11,736 nucleotides of DNA, taken from the NCBI GenBank assembly GCA_964368985.1, contig CAYJDW010000084.1, positions 1 through 11,736 on the forward strand. Direction: 5' to 3'. Shown in pieces: positions 1 to 6,987 of the stretch. The translations under genes and the position numbers were made by a program. The notes beneath the pieces were generated by a model. That model did no database searches. It was not told the DNA's origin and saw nothing but the letters and a program-made list of their open reading frames with translations. Source of the DNA: G023898405 sp964368985. GTDB lineage: Bacteria; Myxococcota; UBA727; JABDBI01. Position 1 is the first letter of the stretch; every line of letters starts with the position of its first letter.

Positions 1-23
1 GGGTGACAATAACGTCAATGCTT

Positions 24-1541
24 TTAGTAAAGAACTGACAATGTGTCTTTACAGGTTAGTCCTTTGGGTGTGAAATCTATATTTATTAAATTCCGAAAAC
101 AAAGATTGTTAGCGAGGTAGTTTTCGATGGAATAATTGCTATGAAGAAGTCTAATACTAAATGTACCCGCCTCAATAGCACCTGTTACGTTTACATATGA
201 AATTTCAAAAATAATATTTTGTCGACGACATTTGTTTCTTAAATCGTCGCTCTCCAAGAGCCACGTGAGAAATCTTTCATAAATTTTTTCGATAAATTGG
301 GTCATATCATCATCGATAAAGGGTTGTTTGCCAATCTCTTTTACAGTGTGTGCGTAGAGTGCGTTTTGCAGCATGGTAATTGTGGTACTGCCTGGGAGAG
401 CAGATTTAATGTTTACTTCTCTAATCACGCCAAATTCAGAATTCGACTTCATGCCAAATAGATTAAATACAGCTTCCTTGTCATCTGCCAGTTTTGCTAT
501 CCTCAATTTAATCAAATTGAGCTTTCTTATATTTGAATCACTCTTTTTTGCATTTATCTTAAAGTCTGGAAAACACAACCTGACGAAACGATACAGCATT
601 TTTATTTCATCGGTAGTAGGATTTTTTTCGTCTTCAAAAAAGAAGAACCCTAAGGTATCATCGATATTCTTTCTATCGGTTGCAAGAAAAGATTGTTGTA
701 GATGGTTCACAATTTGTTCATGCAAAATAAAGTCATCAAGATCTATGGCCTGATTCTCTTTCGTCCTTGAGCTTGCAACACGAGGTTCCGGTGCATATTT
801 CGACAAGCAATCCCGAGCCGTTAGCTTTTCAGGTACACCATTATGTTCCCATACATTTTTTTTGGGGTCGGACTTGTGATGATAGAGCCTTAAAAAACGG
901 CTGAGTTGAATATGTTCTTCGGCACGATGCTTGAAATCAATTCGATAGTACCAGCTTAAGTCAGGAAAACATGTCTTTATCTTAAATACGTCGCCTGTTC
1001 TTTCGAAATAGCCAGCAACTTTAAACTCGCCATTTTCCGCGTAAAAGAGGCTGGTGTTGTCATCAATATTATGTCTAACCCGTGATATATCGTTACCCGC
1101 GTAGTGGGAATAAATAGATTTCTTTAAAGCGCTCATTATAAAGTCAGGTGTCAAAACACCAGCAGGAAAAAGCGTGTGATATTTTGGACGCAAGTTTGTG
1201 TTCTTGAGCTTAAAGATAATATCGACAAGCGAATCGCCTTTTTCGGAATCAACTATGAAGCAATTTAAGTTGGTATCGAAATATGCTTTCGTATTTCGAT
1301 CATTTTTTATGTGGGCTTCGTAATAGCTTGGCCAATCATGTCCGCCGGAAAAAGAATGTTCTGTTTGCCTCCCAATCATCACGTGGTCAAAATCTTCTTT
1401 AGAAAGGATAATTTTAAACGTTCTTTTTTGTTCGCCGACTGTGGTATTGAACTCTGATTCAAAATCAGCTGATATAGCGCTCTCTGGCAATAGAATCGAT
1501 AATGCAAATAATTGCAATAAAAAAATATTTCTGATGTTCAC
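24..1541 (-). CDS. Exported protein with EndoU-like N-terminal domain
   Basis: The product has 505 residues. A Sec signal peptide covers residues 1-25 (hydrophobic core FLLQLFALSILL, probable cleavage after AISA), so the protein should leave the cytoplasm. Residues about 50-193 show the order of motifs I know from bacterial EndoU-type RNases: a His in DHVMIG (H53), a GGH triad (66-68), an FP followed by a helix (125-140), then a VAGY strand and K-x-T-x-F-P ending at about 193 (K189 candidate catalytic lysine). EndoU enzymes cut RNA and are common as toxins or effectors. Residues 200-505 are not recognised; a weak echo of the first half may be present near 370-400. The start is GTG (1539-1541), with AGTGAGA a few bases upstream; no ATG fits the signal peptide better. 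No immunity gene is obvious beside it. The EndoU call rests on motif order only; the reading frame and export signal are secure. Confidence 0.8.
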   Translation of the reverse strand: MNIRNIFLLQLFALSILLPESAISADFESEFNTTVGEQKRTFKIILSKEDFDHVMIGRQTEHSFSGGHDWPSYYEAHIKNDRNTKAYFDTNLNCFIVDSEKGDSLVDIIFKLKNTNLRPKYHTLFPAGVLTPDFIMSALKKSIYSHYAGNDISRVRHNIDDNTSLFYAENGEFKVAGYFERTGDVFKIKTCFPDLSWYYRIDFKHRAEEHIQLSRFLRLYHHKSDPKKNVWEHNGVPEKLTARDCLSKYAPEPRVASSRTKENQAIDLDDFILHEQIVNHLQQSFLATDRKNIDDTLGFFFFEDEKNPTTDEIKMLYRFVRLCFPDFKINAKKSDSNIRKLNLIKLRIAKLADDKEAVFNLFGMKSNSEFGVIREVNIKSALPGSTTITMLQNALYAHTVKEIGKQPFIDDDMTQFIEKIYERFLTWLLESDDLRNKCRRQNIIFEISYVNVTGAIEAGTFSIRLLHSNYSIENYLANNLCFRNLINIDFTPKGLTCKDTLSVLY

Positions 1542-1710
1542 AATATTCTCACTATAAATAAGTTATTTTATATAACATAATGCAGTATAAGTTTTCGTCC
1601 AGAGGCCCAGTAAAAATTCGTCCTAAATCACCTGTTGGGCACAGAAACCTAGCAAGCTCTTACTCAGGCGGCTTGACTCGGGTCTTTCTCAATGGTCTTT
1701 TTCAAAAATG

Positions 1711-1798
1711 GGCGTTTATCTTACTTACACTCGCCAAGCTAAGATGTTGAAGATAAACAACTATTGCACCGGGTTTAAGAGCCACCGCTCTCTTTTTT
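1711..1798 (+). ncRNA. Possible small RNA ending in a terminator
   Basis: No plus-strand gene precedes the terminator-like hairpin at 1778-1798, so the transcript it would end may be a small RNA. Just upstream, GTTTATCTT (1714-1722) pairs perfectly with AAGATAAAC (1750-1758), and GGCG (1711-1714) can alternatively pair with CGCC (1732-1735). No known RNA family was recognised and no good promoter was found, so this is only a candidate. Confidence 0.2.
1778..1798 (+). terminator. Intrinsic terminator-like hairpin
   Basis: AGAGC, a CACC loop and GCTCT form a 5-bp stem followed by C and six T residues. The stem is short. The T tract lies only on the plus-strand side, so it would stop rightward transcription; on the minus strand the hairpin is not followed by T residues. 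Confidence 0.4.
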
Positions 1799-1834
1799 AA
1801 GTTTTTTGATCATAGATGCCTCTTTCTACCAAAT

Positions 1835-1926
1835 TACCAAGGTCTTTGGGGCATTGATATTAGTACATATATGTATTTGTGATTAGCCGGACCTTGGTAG
1901 CAATTTGCCCAAAATCATGATTTTGG
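1835..1926. repeat. Cluster of nested palindromes
   Basis: TACCAAGGTC (1835-1844) is repeated inverted as GACCTTGGTA (1890-1899), and the flanking AAATT extends the match with a three-base bulge. Near the centre lies the perfect 12-bp palindrome TACATATATGTA (1864-1875). Immediately to the right is the perfect 18-bp palindrome CCAAAATCATGATTTTGG (1909-1926). TTGGTAGC also occurs as a direct repeat around 1895-1902 and 1923-1930. Such density could mark a protein-binding site or the remains of a mobile element; function unknown. Confidence 0.6.
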
Positions 1927-2074
1927 TAGCCTTTGTGCCATTAGAACGACTTTGGTCCTGGTTTTTTATTCTCGAAGTCGAACCCATCGTTAGCTACCGG
2001 CTACCGGACACCCGGCACCGATTCCGCTCCATCCCATGCCAGCCCGATAAAACTGCACGGAGACACTCAAAAAA

Positions 2075-2140
2075 TCAGGTAAGCGCGAAGACTCTCGTTA
2101 TTTTTAGGCCGTCTTTTTCGCGGCCTACTTCGCGACCTGA
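2075..2140. repeat. Nested inverted repeat downstream of small exported gene
   Basis: An outer pair TCAGGT (2075-2080) / ACCTGA (2135-2140) with inner CGCG boxes (2084-2087, 2131-2134) encloses a tighter hairpin TAGGCCG (2105-2111) / CGGCCTA (2121-2127). It lies just past the stop codon of the leftward gene at 2149 and could act as its 3' stem-loop. No T tract follows on the minus strand, so it is not a standard intrinsic terminator. Confidence 0.4.
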
Positions 2141-2148
2141 AAAATCAA

Positions 2149-2472
2149 TTAATAGGGCACCGGATACCTAAATTGTATCTCCCAAAAGCCACTATCAGTT
2201 TTGTTGCTTATGCCAATTTGGGCATCATGTTGCTTGATCAAATGCGCACCTGCCTCTCTATAATTTTCCACTTCAACACCACATGGGCTAGGACCCTGGG
2301 GAATGGGACATGTGGATTTTAACGGTTTGACTTCTTCATTTTTACGATAGCCATGCCCTTTAAAAGGTTTTACAGCCTTCACCCAGACCATGAGCTCAGA
2401 ATAGGTTGTCTTTTCTTCCGCATAACCTAGAAATGCTCCGAAAGAGATTAAGGAAATTATTAAGAGCTTCAT
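2149..2472 (-). CDS. Small exported hypothetical protein
   Basis: The product has 107 residues and is not recognised. It opens with a clear signal peptide (MKLLIISLISFGAFLGYA, cleavage probably after GYA), followed by a polar mature part of about 88 residues. The mature part has two cysteines in a Pro-rich stretch (CPIPQGPSPC), which could form a disulfide in the periplasm or outside the cell. The start at 2472 is chosen over an upstream in-frame ATG at 2505 because GAGGAG lies seven bases before it and the signal peptide begins there. A perfect palindrome CGAATATTCG (2516-2525) lies upstream and may be part of its control region. It sits between a gene-poor stretch and a hydrolase remnant, so context gives no function. 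Confidence 0.7.
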   Translation of the reverse strand: MKLLIISLISFGAFLGYAEEKTTYSELMVWVKAVKPFKGHGYRKNEEVKPLKSTCPIPQGPSPCGVEVENYREAGAHLIKQHDAQIGISNKTDSGFWEIQFRYPVPY

Positions 2473-2515
2473 TGGTGGACTCCTCACATAAACCCAAGGC
2501 AACAAGGCCCTTGAG

Positions 2516-2525
2516 CGAATATTCG
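2516..2525. promoter_or_regulatory. Palindrome upstream of small exported gene
   Basis: CGAATATTCG is a perfect 10-bp palindrome about 45 bases upstream of the start codon at 2472. A GAGC lies on each side in direct orientation. It is a possible operator; no regulator is encoded nearby and no clear -35/-10 pair was found. Confidence 0.25.
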
Positions 2526-2581
2526 AGCCCTTAACAATAAAGCTTTCAATATGTATTTCATTTTTTAAAAAATTTTTAAGT

Positions 2582-2914
2582 CTACACGCCCAAAGTAAAG
2601 ACGGAAACTTTCACGCGGGCATCGTCGATATTTTGCATAGCCAATATTTTTTGAGTATCATCCAAATAATTGATCGGCCATAAATAATCTTTACCCTCTT
2701 TAGCCAAGGCACCATCATGACTTATTGCTCCATTAAAAGTGCCCGGGTATAGTTGTATATGGCGAACAGCGGTTCGACCGCCAAAACTGCTTCCAAAGAT
2801 AACTTTAGGCATCCCCTTCAAAAGATTCATGGATTCATATTGTTTTTCGCCCAGGTTTTTTCCTGAAATCAGCACAAGAGGATCTTGGGAGGAATAACCC
2901 CCAGCTCCCCACAA
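2582..2914 (-). pseudogene. Remnant of a serine alpha/beta-hydrolase
   Basis: The open frame has about 110 codons and no ATG; only a TTG opens it, just after an in-frame stop. It holds a nucleophile elbow GSSFG (residues 41-45, Ser43) after a beta strand (PKVIF), and further on QNIDDARV, which resembles the acid-residue loop of prolyl-oligopeptidase/esterase-type hydrolases. The catalytic His that should follow is missing because the frame stops at TAG soon after. The protein is far shorter than an intact domain. Upstream minus-strand frames give short hydrolase-like strings (VALEPIDP, VVDIVVINF) in other frames, which suggests several frameshifts. A small truncated but expressed protein cannot be excluded. 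Confidence 0.5.
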
Positions 2915-3052
2915 GGATCTATGGGTTCAAGTGCCACTGTTTAAAATTAATCACAACAATATCGACGACATTCACAGATTTTTATTTAAATTGAGTACAG
3001 ATAGGATAAATGTTTTTTTTAATGTTTCGGGAATGAGTGGCGACGACCCTCC

Positions 3053-3598
3053 TTAGCTAATGCGAAAAATTTCCATGCCACTATTAACCGGCGTGCCATT
3101 GCTCACGAGGACATCGAGAATTTTCGCTGAGAATGCGCCTTGGTATTTCATGGGGTAAAAACACTTCATCACTTCGATAAGGCCGATGGTTTGCCCGGGT
3201 TTGATGTCATCGCCAATACTAACGAAGGGAGGGCAATTCTCCGAAGGGCTGAGATAAAACATGCCGTCCATGGTGGCTTTGATCGACAGATGTTGAAGTG
3301 GCCTTTCCGATTGGTGGTGCTCGGGCCTAGCTTGCCCTGTGGCAGCCGCATCTAGGGTCAATATTTTTTCCGCGTAGCAAAGCTTGGGAGCAGCATCGAG
3401 TATCAGAACTTGGCCAGAAATATCCAGTGGTAAAGCCAGTTTGAAATACTCTCCGACACGGATTAAATCTCCGATTATTTGGCCGCCACTTAGTATTTGG
3501 CCAGGCTCCACTTTAAGTTTTATGCTACCGATGCTGGGGCATAGCACATGAATAAGGGTGCCTTCGGTTTTTATTTTGCATACTAATTTTCCTGACAT
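3053..3598 (-). CDS. accB: Biotin carboxyl carrier protein of acyl-CoA carboxylase
   Basis: The product has 181 residues. The C-terminal domain (about 107-180) is a biotinyl domain: ATMDGMFYLSPS, FVSIGDDIKPGQ, then EVMKCF with the biotin-accepting lysine K145, and the closing NGTPVNSG. It carries carboxybiotin between the biotin carboxylase and carboxyltransferase encoded upstream. The attachment motif departs from the common EAMKM (EVMKC here). Residues 5-57 also look like a barrel-sandwich hybrid fold (CPSIGSIKLKVEPGQ, GGQIIGDL) but have no acceptor lysine, so the protein may carry two such domains. The Ala/Pro/His-rich linker around 85-105 is typical of carrier proteins. The start at 3598 is chosen because GGAG lies seven bases upstream; an in-frame ATG at 3631 has a poorer site. 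It is the last gene of the operon, 95 bases after the carboxyltransferase gene. Confidence 0.88.
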   Translation of the reverse strand: MSGKLVCKIKTEGTLIHVLCPSIGSIKLKVEPGQILSGGQIIGDLIRVGEYFKLALPLDISGQVLILDAAPKLCYAEKILTLDAAATGQARPEHHQSERPLQHLSIKATMDGMFYLSPSENCPPFVSIGDDIKPGQTIGLIEVMKCFYPMKYQGAFSAKILDVLVSNGTPVNSGMEIFRIS

Positions 3599-3693
3599 GG
3601 AAACACTCCGTGAAATATTTTTGAAAGGCATTCATTTCGCCATTGGGAGCGAAGCTGAGCATGGAGTGCCTAGTCGCTTCTCAACACTAAATC

Positions 3694-5406
3694 CTAGCTA
3701 AAATCATGCAAAGACCAGATGCGTGGGTTTTTAATGCGTCGATAGCCAATTGTCTGATAGGAACTTTCAACAAAACACTCTAAATAGCGACGAAGTTCTC
3801 CCACTGCAACTATCTCATCCGTATCCATTTGGCTGGCCGCTTTGTAGGGATTCATATCGCCCTCAATGCGCTCAACCACCTGCGCCATCCCGCGCTCTAT
3901 CAACTTACGTTCTGCTGGATCTTTGGTGGCAATATTGAAATCGTCATCCAATTTGGTGTGGAAAGCTCCCACTGCCAAGGTTTGCCCTTCCATGACCGCG
4001 AGTCGTGAGCAGGGGGTGCTGATTTGTAAAACGGGATCATAGGGCATGCCAGCCATGGCATAATAACCCGCACCAGAGGCTTTTCTTAAAAGTATGGTCA
4101 TCATCGGAGTTTTATGAGTAGAATTGGCGTAGATCAAACTTGAACCATAACTGAGCAAGCCTTGCTTTTCCGCTTCGGTTCCCACATCAAAACCAGCCAC
4201 ATCTTGCAGCCACACCATGGGAATACCGTCGTCATTGAGCGCGCGGCAAAAGCGCGAGAGTTTTTTTACTCCTTCGCGGTATAAAATGCCGCCAGCGCGC
4301 TGCTCCCCAGGCTTTTCTGGATGAGCAAATAAATCCTGAGCATTGCTTAAAAAACCTACGTACAGACCCGACACTTTTGCCACACCGCAAATAACTTCTT
4401 GGCCTTGTTCTTGGTTGTATTCCCAGAATAAACCGTCGTCGATTAAGCGCGCGAGAATTTGCCTCAAGTCATAACTTTTTTTAGCCGAGACTGGCAAAAT
4501 GCCAGCGATTTCAGCAGTCGCAAATTTCGGAGCCGAGGCTAACTCCGATCCCCGATAATAAGGCACGGCACTTGAAGGCAATCGTGCTATTTCTTCACGA
4601 ATTTTTATGACCAAAGTTTGATCATCGGGCACCCGTTCATCCGCGCAATTTGAAAGGTGCACATGCACATGAGGACCACCGATATCGTGAGAACTTAAGT
4701 GCTGACTTTTAGCGCCTCGAATGAGCGCAGCACCTGCTATCACCATATAAGCTTGCTCAGTCATATAAACACGATCGGAGATGATGGGCATATAACCACC
4801 ACCAGCGATACAATCCCCACAAACGCCAGCGATTTGAGGCACACCTTGATCGCTTAAGAGGCTGTTCATTTTAAAAATATGACCAGCACCTCTTTTGCCG
4901 GGAAAGGTCAAAGCTTGCTCAGGCAAAAAAAGCCCCGAGCAATCAACTAAATAAATCACCGCCAATCGGAGTTTTAGGGCAATCTCTTGAGCACGAATAA
5001 TTTTCTCTGGTGTTTTAGGCCACCAAGAACCAGAGGCCACCGTGTTGTCGTTGGCAATCACCATGGTCCAGCGGCCATGAATACGTACGAAAGCAGTAAT
5101 AACGCCGGCATTGGGGCACGATTTTGCTTGAGAATCATCTCCGAAAACTACACCGTCATTCACAAAACTATTGATGGGGACAATGCTTAAAAGATTATCG
5201 GCGAGCCCGAGGATACGCTCATGGGCCGTGAGCTTGTTCTTCGCTCTTACTCGCTCTTGATAATTGCTGCCCCATCCCTTCTCCAAAGCCTCGCGTTTCT
5301 TAGATAGTATTTTTTCAAGACCTGACATTTCTTTAAAATTGGCGTGATATTCTTTGTCGCCATCTTCTATTTTTCGCCCGAGCGGATGAAAGAATAATTT
5401 GGCCAT
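3694..5406 (-). CDS. Acyl-CoA carboxylase carboxyltransferase subunit
   Basis: The product has 570 residues. It transfers the carboxyl group from carboxybiotin to an acyl-CoA in the cytoplasm. Both crotonase-like halves of the family are present in one chain. The N half has RAKNKLTAHERI (54-65), VIANDNTVASGSWWP (116-130) and the glycine-rich loop CGDCIAGGGYMP (196-207). The C half has QDVAGFDVGTEAE (401-413), ILLRKASGAGYYAMAG (438-453) and KAASQMDTDEIV near the C-terminus. Overall it is closest to the methylcrotonyl-CoA carboxylase beta / glutaconyl-CoA decarboxylase alpha / propionyl-CoA carboxylase beta group, not to split AccA/AccD. Substrate cannot be told from motifs. No leucine-catabolism or propionate genes lie nearby, so acetyl-CoA for fatty-acid synthesis is a reasonable guess. 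The ATG lies three bases after the accC stop, with GGAG inside the last accC codons, which implies translational coupling. Confidence 0.9.
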   Translation of the reverse strand: MAKLFFHPLGRKIEDGDKEYHANFKEMSGLEKILSKKREALEKGWGSNYQERVRAKNKLTAHERILGLADNLLSIVPINSFVNDGVVFGDDSQAKSCPNAGVITAFVRIHGRWTMVIANDNTVASGSWWPKTPEKIIRAQEIALKLRLAVIYLVDCSGLFLPEQALTFPGKRGAGHIFKMNSLLSDQGVPQIAGVCGDCIAGGGYMPIISDRVYMTEQAYMVIAGAALIRGAKSQHLSSHDIGGPHVHVHLSNCADERVPDDQTLVIKIREEIARLPSSAVPYYRGSELASAPKFATAEIAGILPVSAKKSYDLRQILARLIDDGLFWEYNQEQGQEVICGVAKVSGLYVGFLSNAQDLFAHPEKPGEQRAGGILYREGVKKLSRFCRALNDDGIPMVWLQDVAGFDVGTEAEKQGLLSYGSSLIYANSTHKTPMMTILLRKASGAGYYAMAGMPYDPVLQISTPCSRLAVMEGQTLAVGAFHTKLDDDFNIATKDPAERKLIERGMAQVVERIEGDMNPYKAASQMDTDEIVAVGELRRYLECFVESSYQTIGYRRIKNPRIWSLHDFS

Positions 5407-5409
5407 AGC

Positions 5410-6783
5410 TTAGCTCCGATTTTTTGATAGCAGGCTGGAGAGGTTTTTCTCAATGAATGAGCAATCATAGATACCACTTCTAAACTCATCACTTTTTATT
5501 ATGGAACTTTGAAAATCTAGCGTGGTTTTCACACCTTCAATCTTGAGCGTAGAGAGAGTTTGTTCCATTAACTTGAGCGCTTCAGAGCGGTCAGCTTGGT
5601 GGGTTATCACTTTAGCAAGCATTGAGTCGTAAAAAGGCACCACCCGGAAATTCTCTACTATATGGGTATCGATGCGCACCGGGCCGCTAGGGCTATTTTT
5701 AGGCAACACTAATTTACTAATTAGGCCCGGACTCGGAATGAATTCATTTTCTGGATCTTCGGAGTTGATACGACACTCAATAGCATGGCCGCTAAACTTG
5801 ATGTCTTCTTGTTTAAGAGGAAGAACTTCATTGCAGGCTATGCGCACTTGCCACTCGACGATATCGATTCCCGTAATCAGCTCGCTAACACCATGTTCAA
5901 CTTGAATACGGGTATTCATTTCCATGAAATAAAGTTTCTCGTCGGCACTGGCCAAAAATTCCATGGTGCCCGCGTTGTAATAGCCGATTTTTTTAAGAGC
6001 CTCACAAATAACTTGGCTCATTTTAGTGCGAGTTTCGGGGCTAAAGCGATTGGCAGGTGCTTCTTCAATTAATTTTTGGTTGCGCCTTTGCACCGAACAT
6101 TCCCGCTCGCCTAAACACACCACATTGCCAAAATGATCACCCAAAACCTGAAATTCAATATGGCGCGCGCGAGCAATAAATTTCTCCAAATAAAGCTCAC
6201 CATCATTGAAGGAGGCTTGAGCTTCGCGACTCGCTTCCACCAAAGCCGCTTCGAGTTCACCCGCATGATTAACCAAGCGCATACCCTTGCCGCCGCCACC
6301 CGAGCGCGCTTTAAGCAGCACGGGATAGCCCAATTCTTCAGCCAATAATTTAGCCGATCCAAGGTCACTAATGACACCTTCGGAGCCTAAAAGCGTCGGC
6401 ACTCCTAAAGCTGCCATAGTTGCTCGTGCTATGGCTTTATCACCCATCAAGCTAAGGAGTTGGGGCGATGGACCGATGAAGCTTAATTTTTGTCGTGCAC
6501 AACGTGCGGCAAAGACCGCGTTTTCCGATAAAAAACCAAAGCCTGGATGAATGGCCTCGCAATCACTTTGACTCGCTGCTTCTAAGATGGCTTCCTCACA
6601 AAGATAACTTTCTTTGGCGAGGCTTGGGCCAATACACACGCGATGGGTGGCTTCTTTCAAGTAAATCGCTTCGGCATCAGCCTCACTATAAATGGCCACC
6701 GACTCAATGCCCAACTTAGTTAAAGTGCGAATGATTCTTCTGGCAATCTCGCCGCGATTAGCCACTAAAACTCGATGAAACAT
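5410..6783 (-). CDS. accC: Biotin carboxylase
   Basis: The product has 457 residues, close to the roughly 450 of E. coli AccC. It uses ATP and bicarbonate to carboxylate biotin on the carrier protein. The N-terminal domain starts with VLVANRGEIARRI. The ATP-grasp domain has the ATP-binding LLKARSGGGGKGM (about 156-168), HIEFQVLGD (208-216), ERECSVQRRNQKLIEEAP (226-243) and the active-site EMNTRIQVEH (288-297). HAIECRINSEDP (333-344) begins the C-terminal domain. All expected catalytic residues are present; HGVSE replaces the usual HPVTE. Of two adjacent ATGs (6784-6786 and 6781-6783) the second is chosen: it sits seven bases after AAGGA and gives the same N-terminal length as AccC. It is the first gene of the operon with the carboxyltransferase and carrier genes, behind the promoter at 6817-6845. 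Confidence 0.95.
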   Translation of the reverse strand: MFHRVLVANRGEIARRIIRTLTKLGIESVAIYSEADAEAIYLKEATHRVCIGPSLAKESYLCEEAILEAASQSDCEAIHPGFGFLSENAVFAARCARQKLSFIGPSPQLLSLMGDKAIARATMAALGVPTLLGSEGVISDLGSAKLLAEELGYPVLLKARSGGGGKGMRLVNHAGELEAALVEASREAQASFNDGELYLEKFIARARHIEFQVLGDHFGNVVCLGERECSVQRRNQKLIEEAPANRFSPETRTKMSQVICEALKKIGYYNAGTMEFLASADEKLYFMEMNTRIQVEHGVSELITGIDIVEWQVRIACNEVLPLKQEDIKFSGHAIECRINSEDPENEFIPSPGLISKLVLPKNSPSGPVRIDTHIVENFRVVPFYDSMLAKVITHQADRSEALKLMEQTLSTLKIEGVKTTLDFQSSIIKSDEFRSGIYDCSFIEKNLSSLLSKNRS

Positions 6784-6810
6784 CATCTGGTCCTTTCATT
6801 CAATGATCTT

Positions 6811-6848
6811 CGCCAAGCTATGGCATTTTAAAGGAAAAATCTGAAGAG
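6811..6848 (-). promoter_or_regulatory. Promoter of the carboxylase operon, shared with dcd
   Basis: On the minus strand, TTCAGA (6840-6845) and CATAGC (6817-6822) are separated by 17 bases, with TGC just before the second box as in extended -10 promoters. This predicts a leader of a little under 30 bases before accC. The whole stretch, including the TTGGCG just past the -10 box, recurs upstream of dcd at the same distance from the start codon, which is the main support. Confidence 0.6.
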
Positions 6849-6924
6849 CCGCTCGCAAGTTAAACTTGGCTTAGACAGATCTAATATAAACCAGCTCAAG
6901 CAGCAATCAATTGTTAGGCTCCTC

Positions 6925-6953
6925 CAGCAGTCTGCTGATGCCCTTATAAGCAG
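6925..6953 (+). promoter_or_regulatory. Hairpin-forming leader before exported protein gene
   Basis: CAGCAG (6925-6930) and CTGCTG (6932-6937) are complementary, and a further AGCAG (6949-6953) can compete for the same CTGCT. The TTATAA between them could be a -10 box, but no good -35 was found at the right distance. Position is 35-60 bases before the start at 6988. Possible operator or mRNA leader structure. Confidence 0.2.
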
Positions 6954-6987
6954 TTGTTTAATTTATGAATTAAAACGGAGAATAAAT

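Larger units (their letters stand above)
1542..2148. other. Gene-free, palindrome-rich intergenic region
   Basis: I see no convincing gene in these roughly 600 bases. The first 60 bases next to the leftward gene are very AT-rich and probably hold its promoter. Further in are a terminator-like hairpin at 1778-1798, a cluster of palindromes at 1835-1926 and a nested inverted repeat at 2075-2140. One open frame on the plus strand (1905-2171) has an Arg/Pro-rich translation without domain character and overlaps the next real gene, so I do not call it. Confidence 0.6.

Noticed and set aside
1965..1990. T-arm-like GGTTCGACT on the minus strand, as in a tRNA
   Set aside because: The bases on either side of the loop do not pair, and no acceptor stem or anticodon arm could be found around it.
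2105..2127. TAGGCCG/CGGCCTA hairpin as an intrinsic terminator for the gene at 2149-2472
   Set aside because: On the minus strand the stem is followed by an A-rich stretch, not T residues, so I list it only as a structured repeat.
1905..2171. Plus-strand open frame of 88 codons in the gene-free region
   Set aside because: It starts at a TTG inside a palindrome region, has no ribosome binding site, has an Arg/Pro-rich translation without domain character, and overlaps the 3' end of the small exported gene on the other strand.
5785..6348. Plus-strand open frames opposite accC
   Set aside because: They are reverse-strand shadows of a conserved, fully recognisable biotin carboxylase gene.
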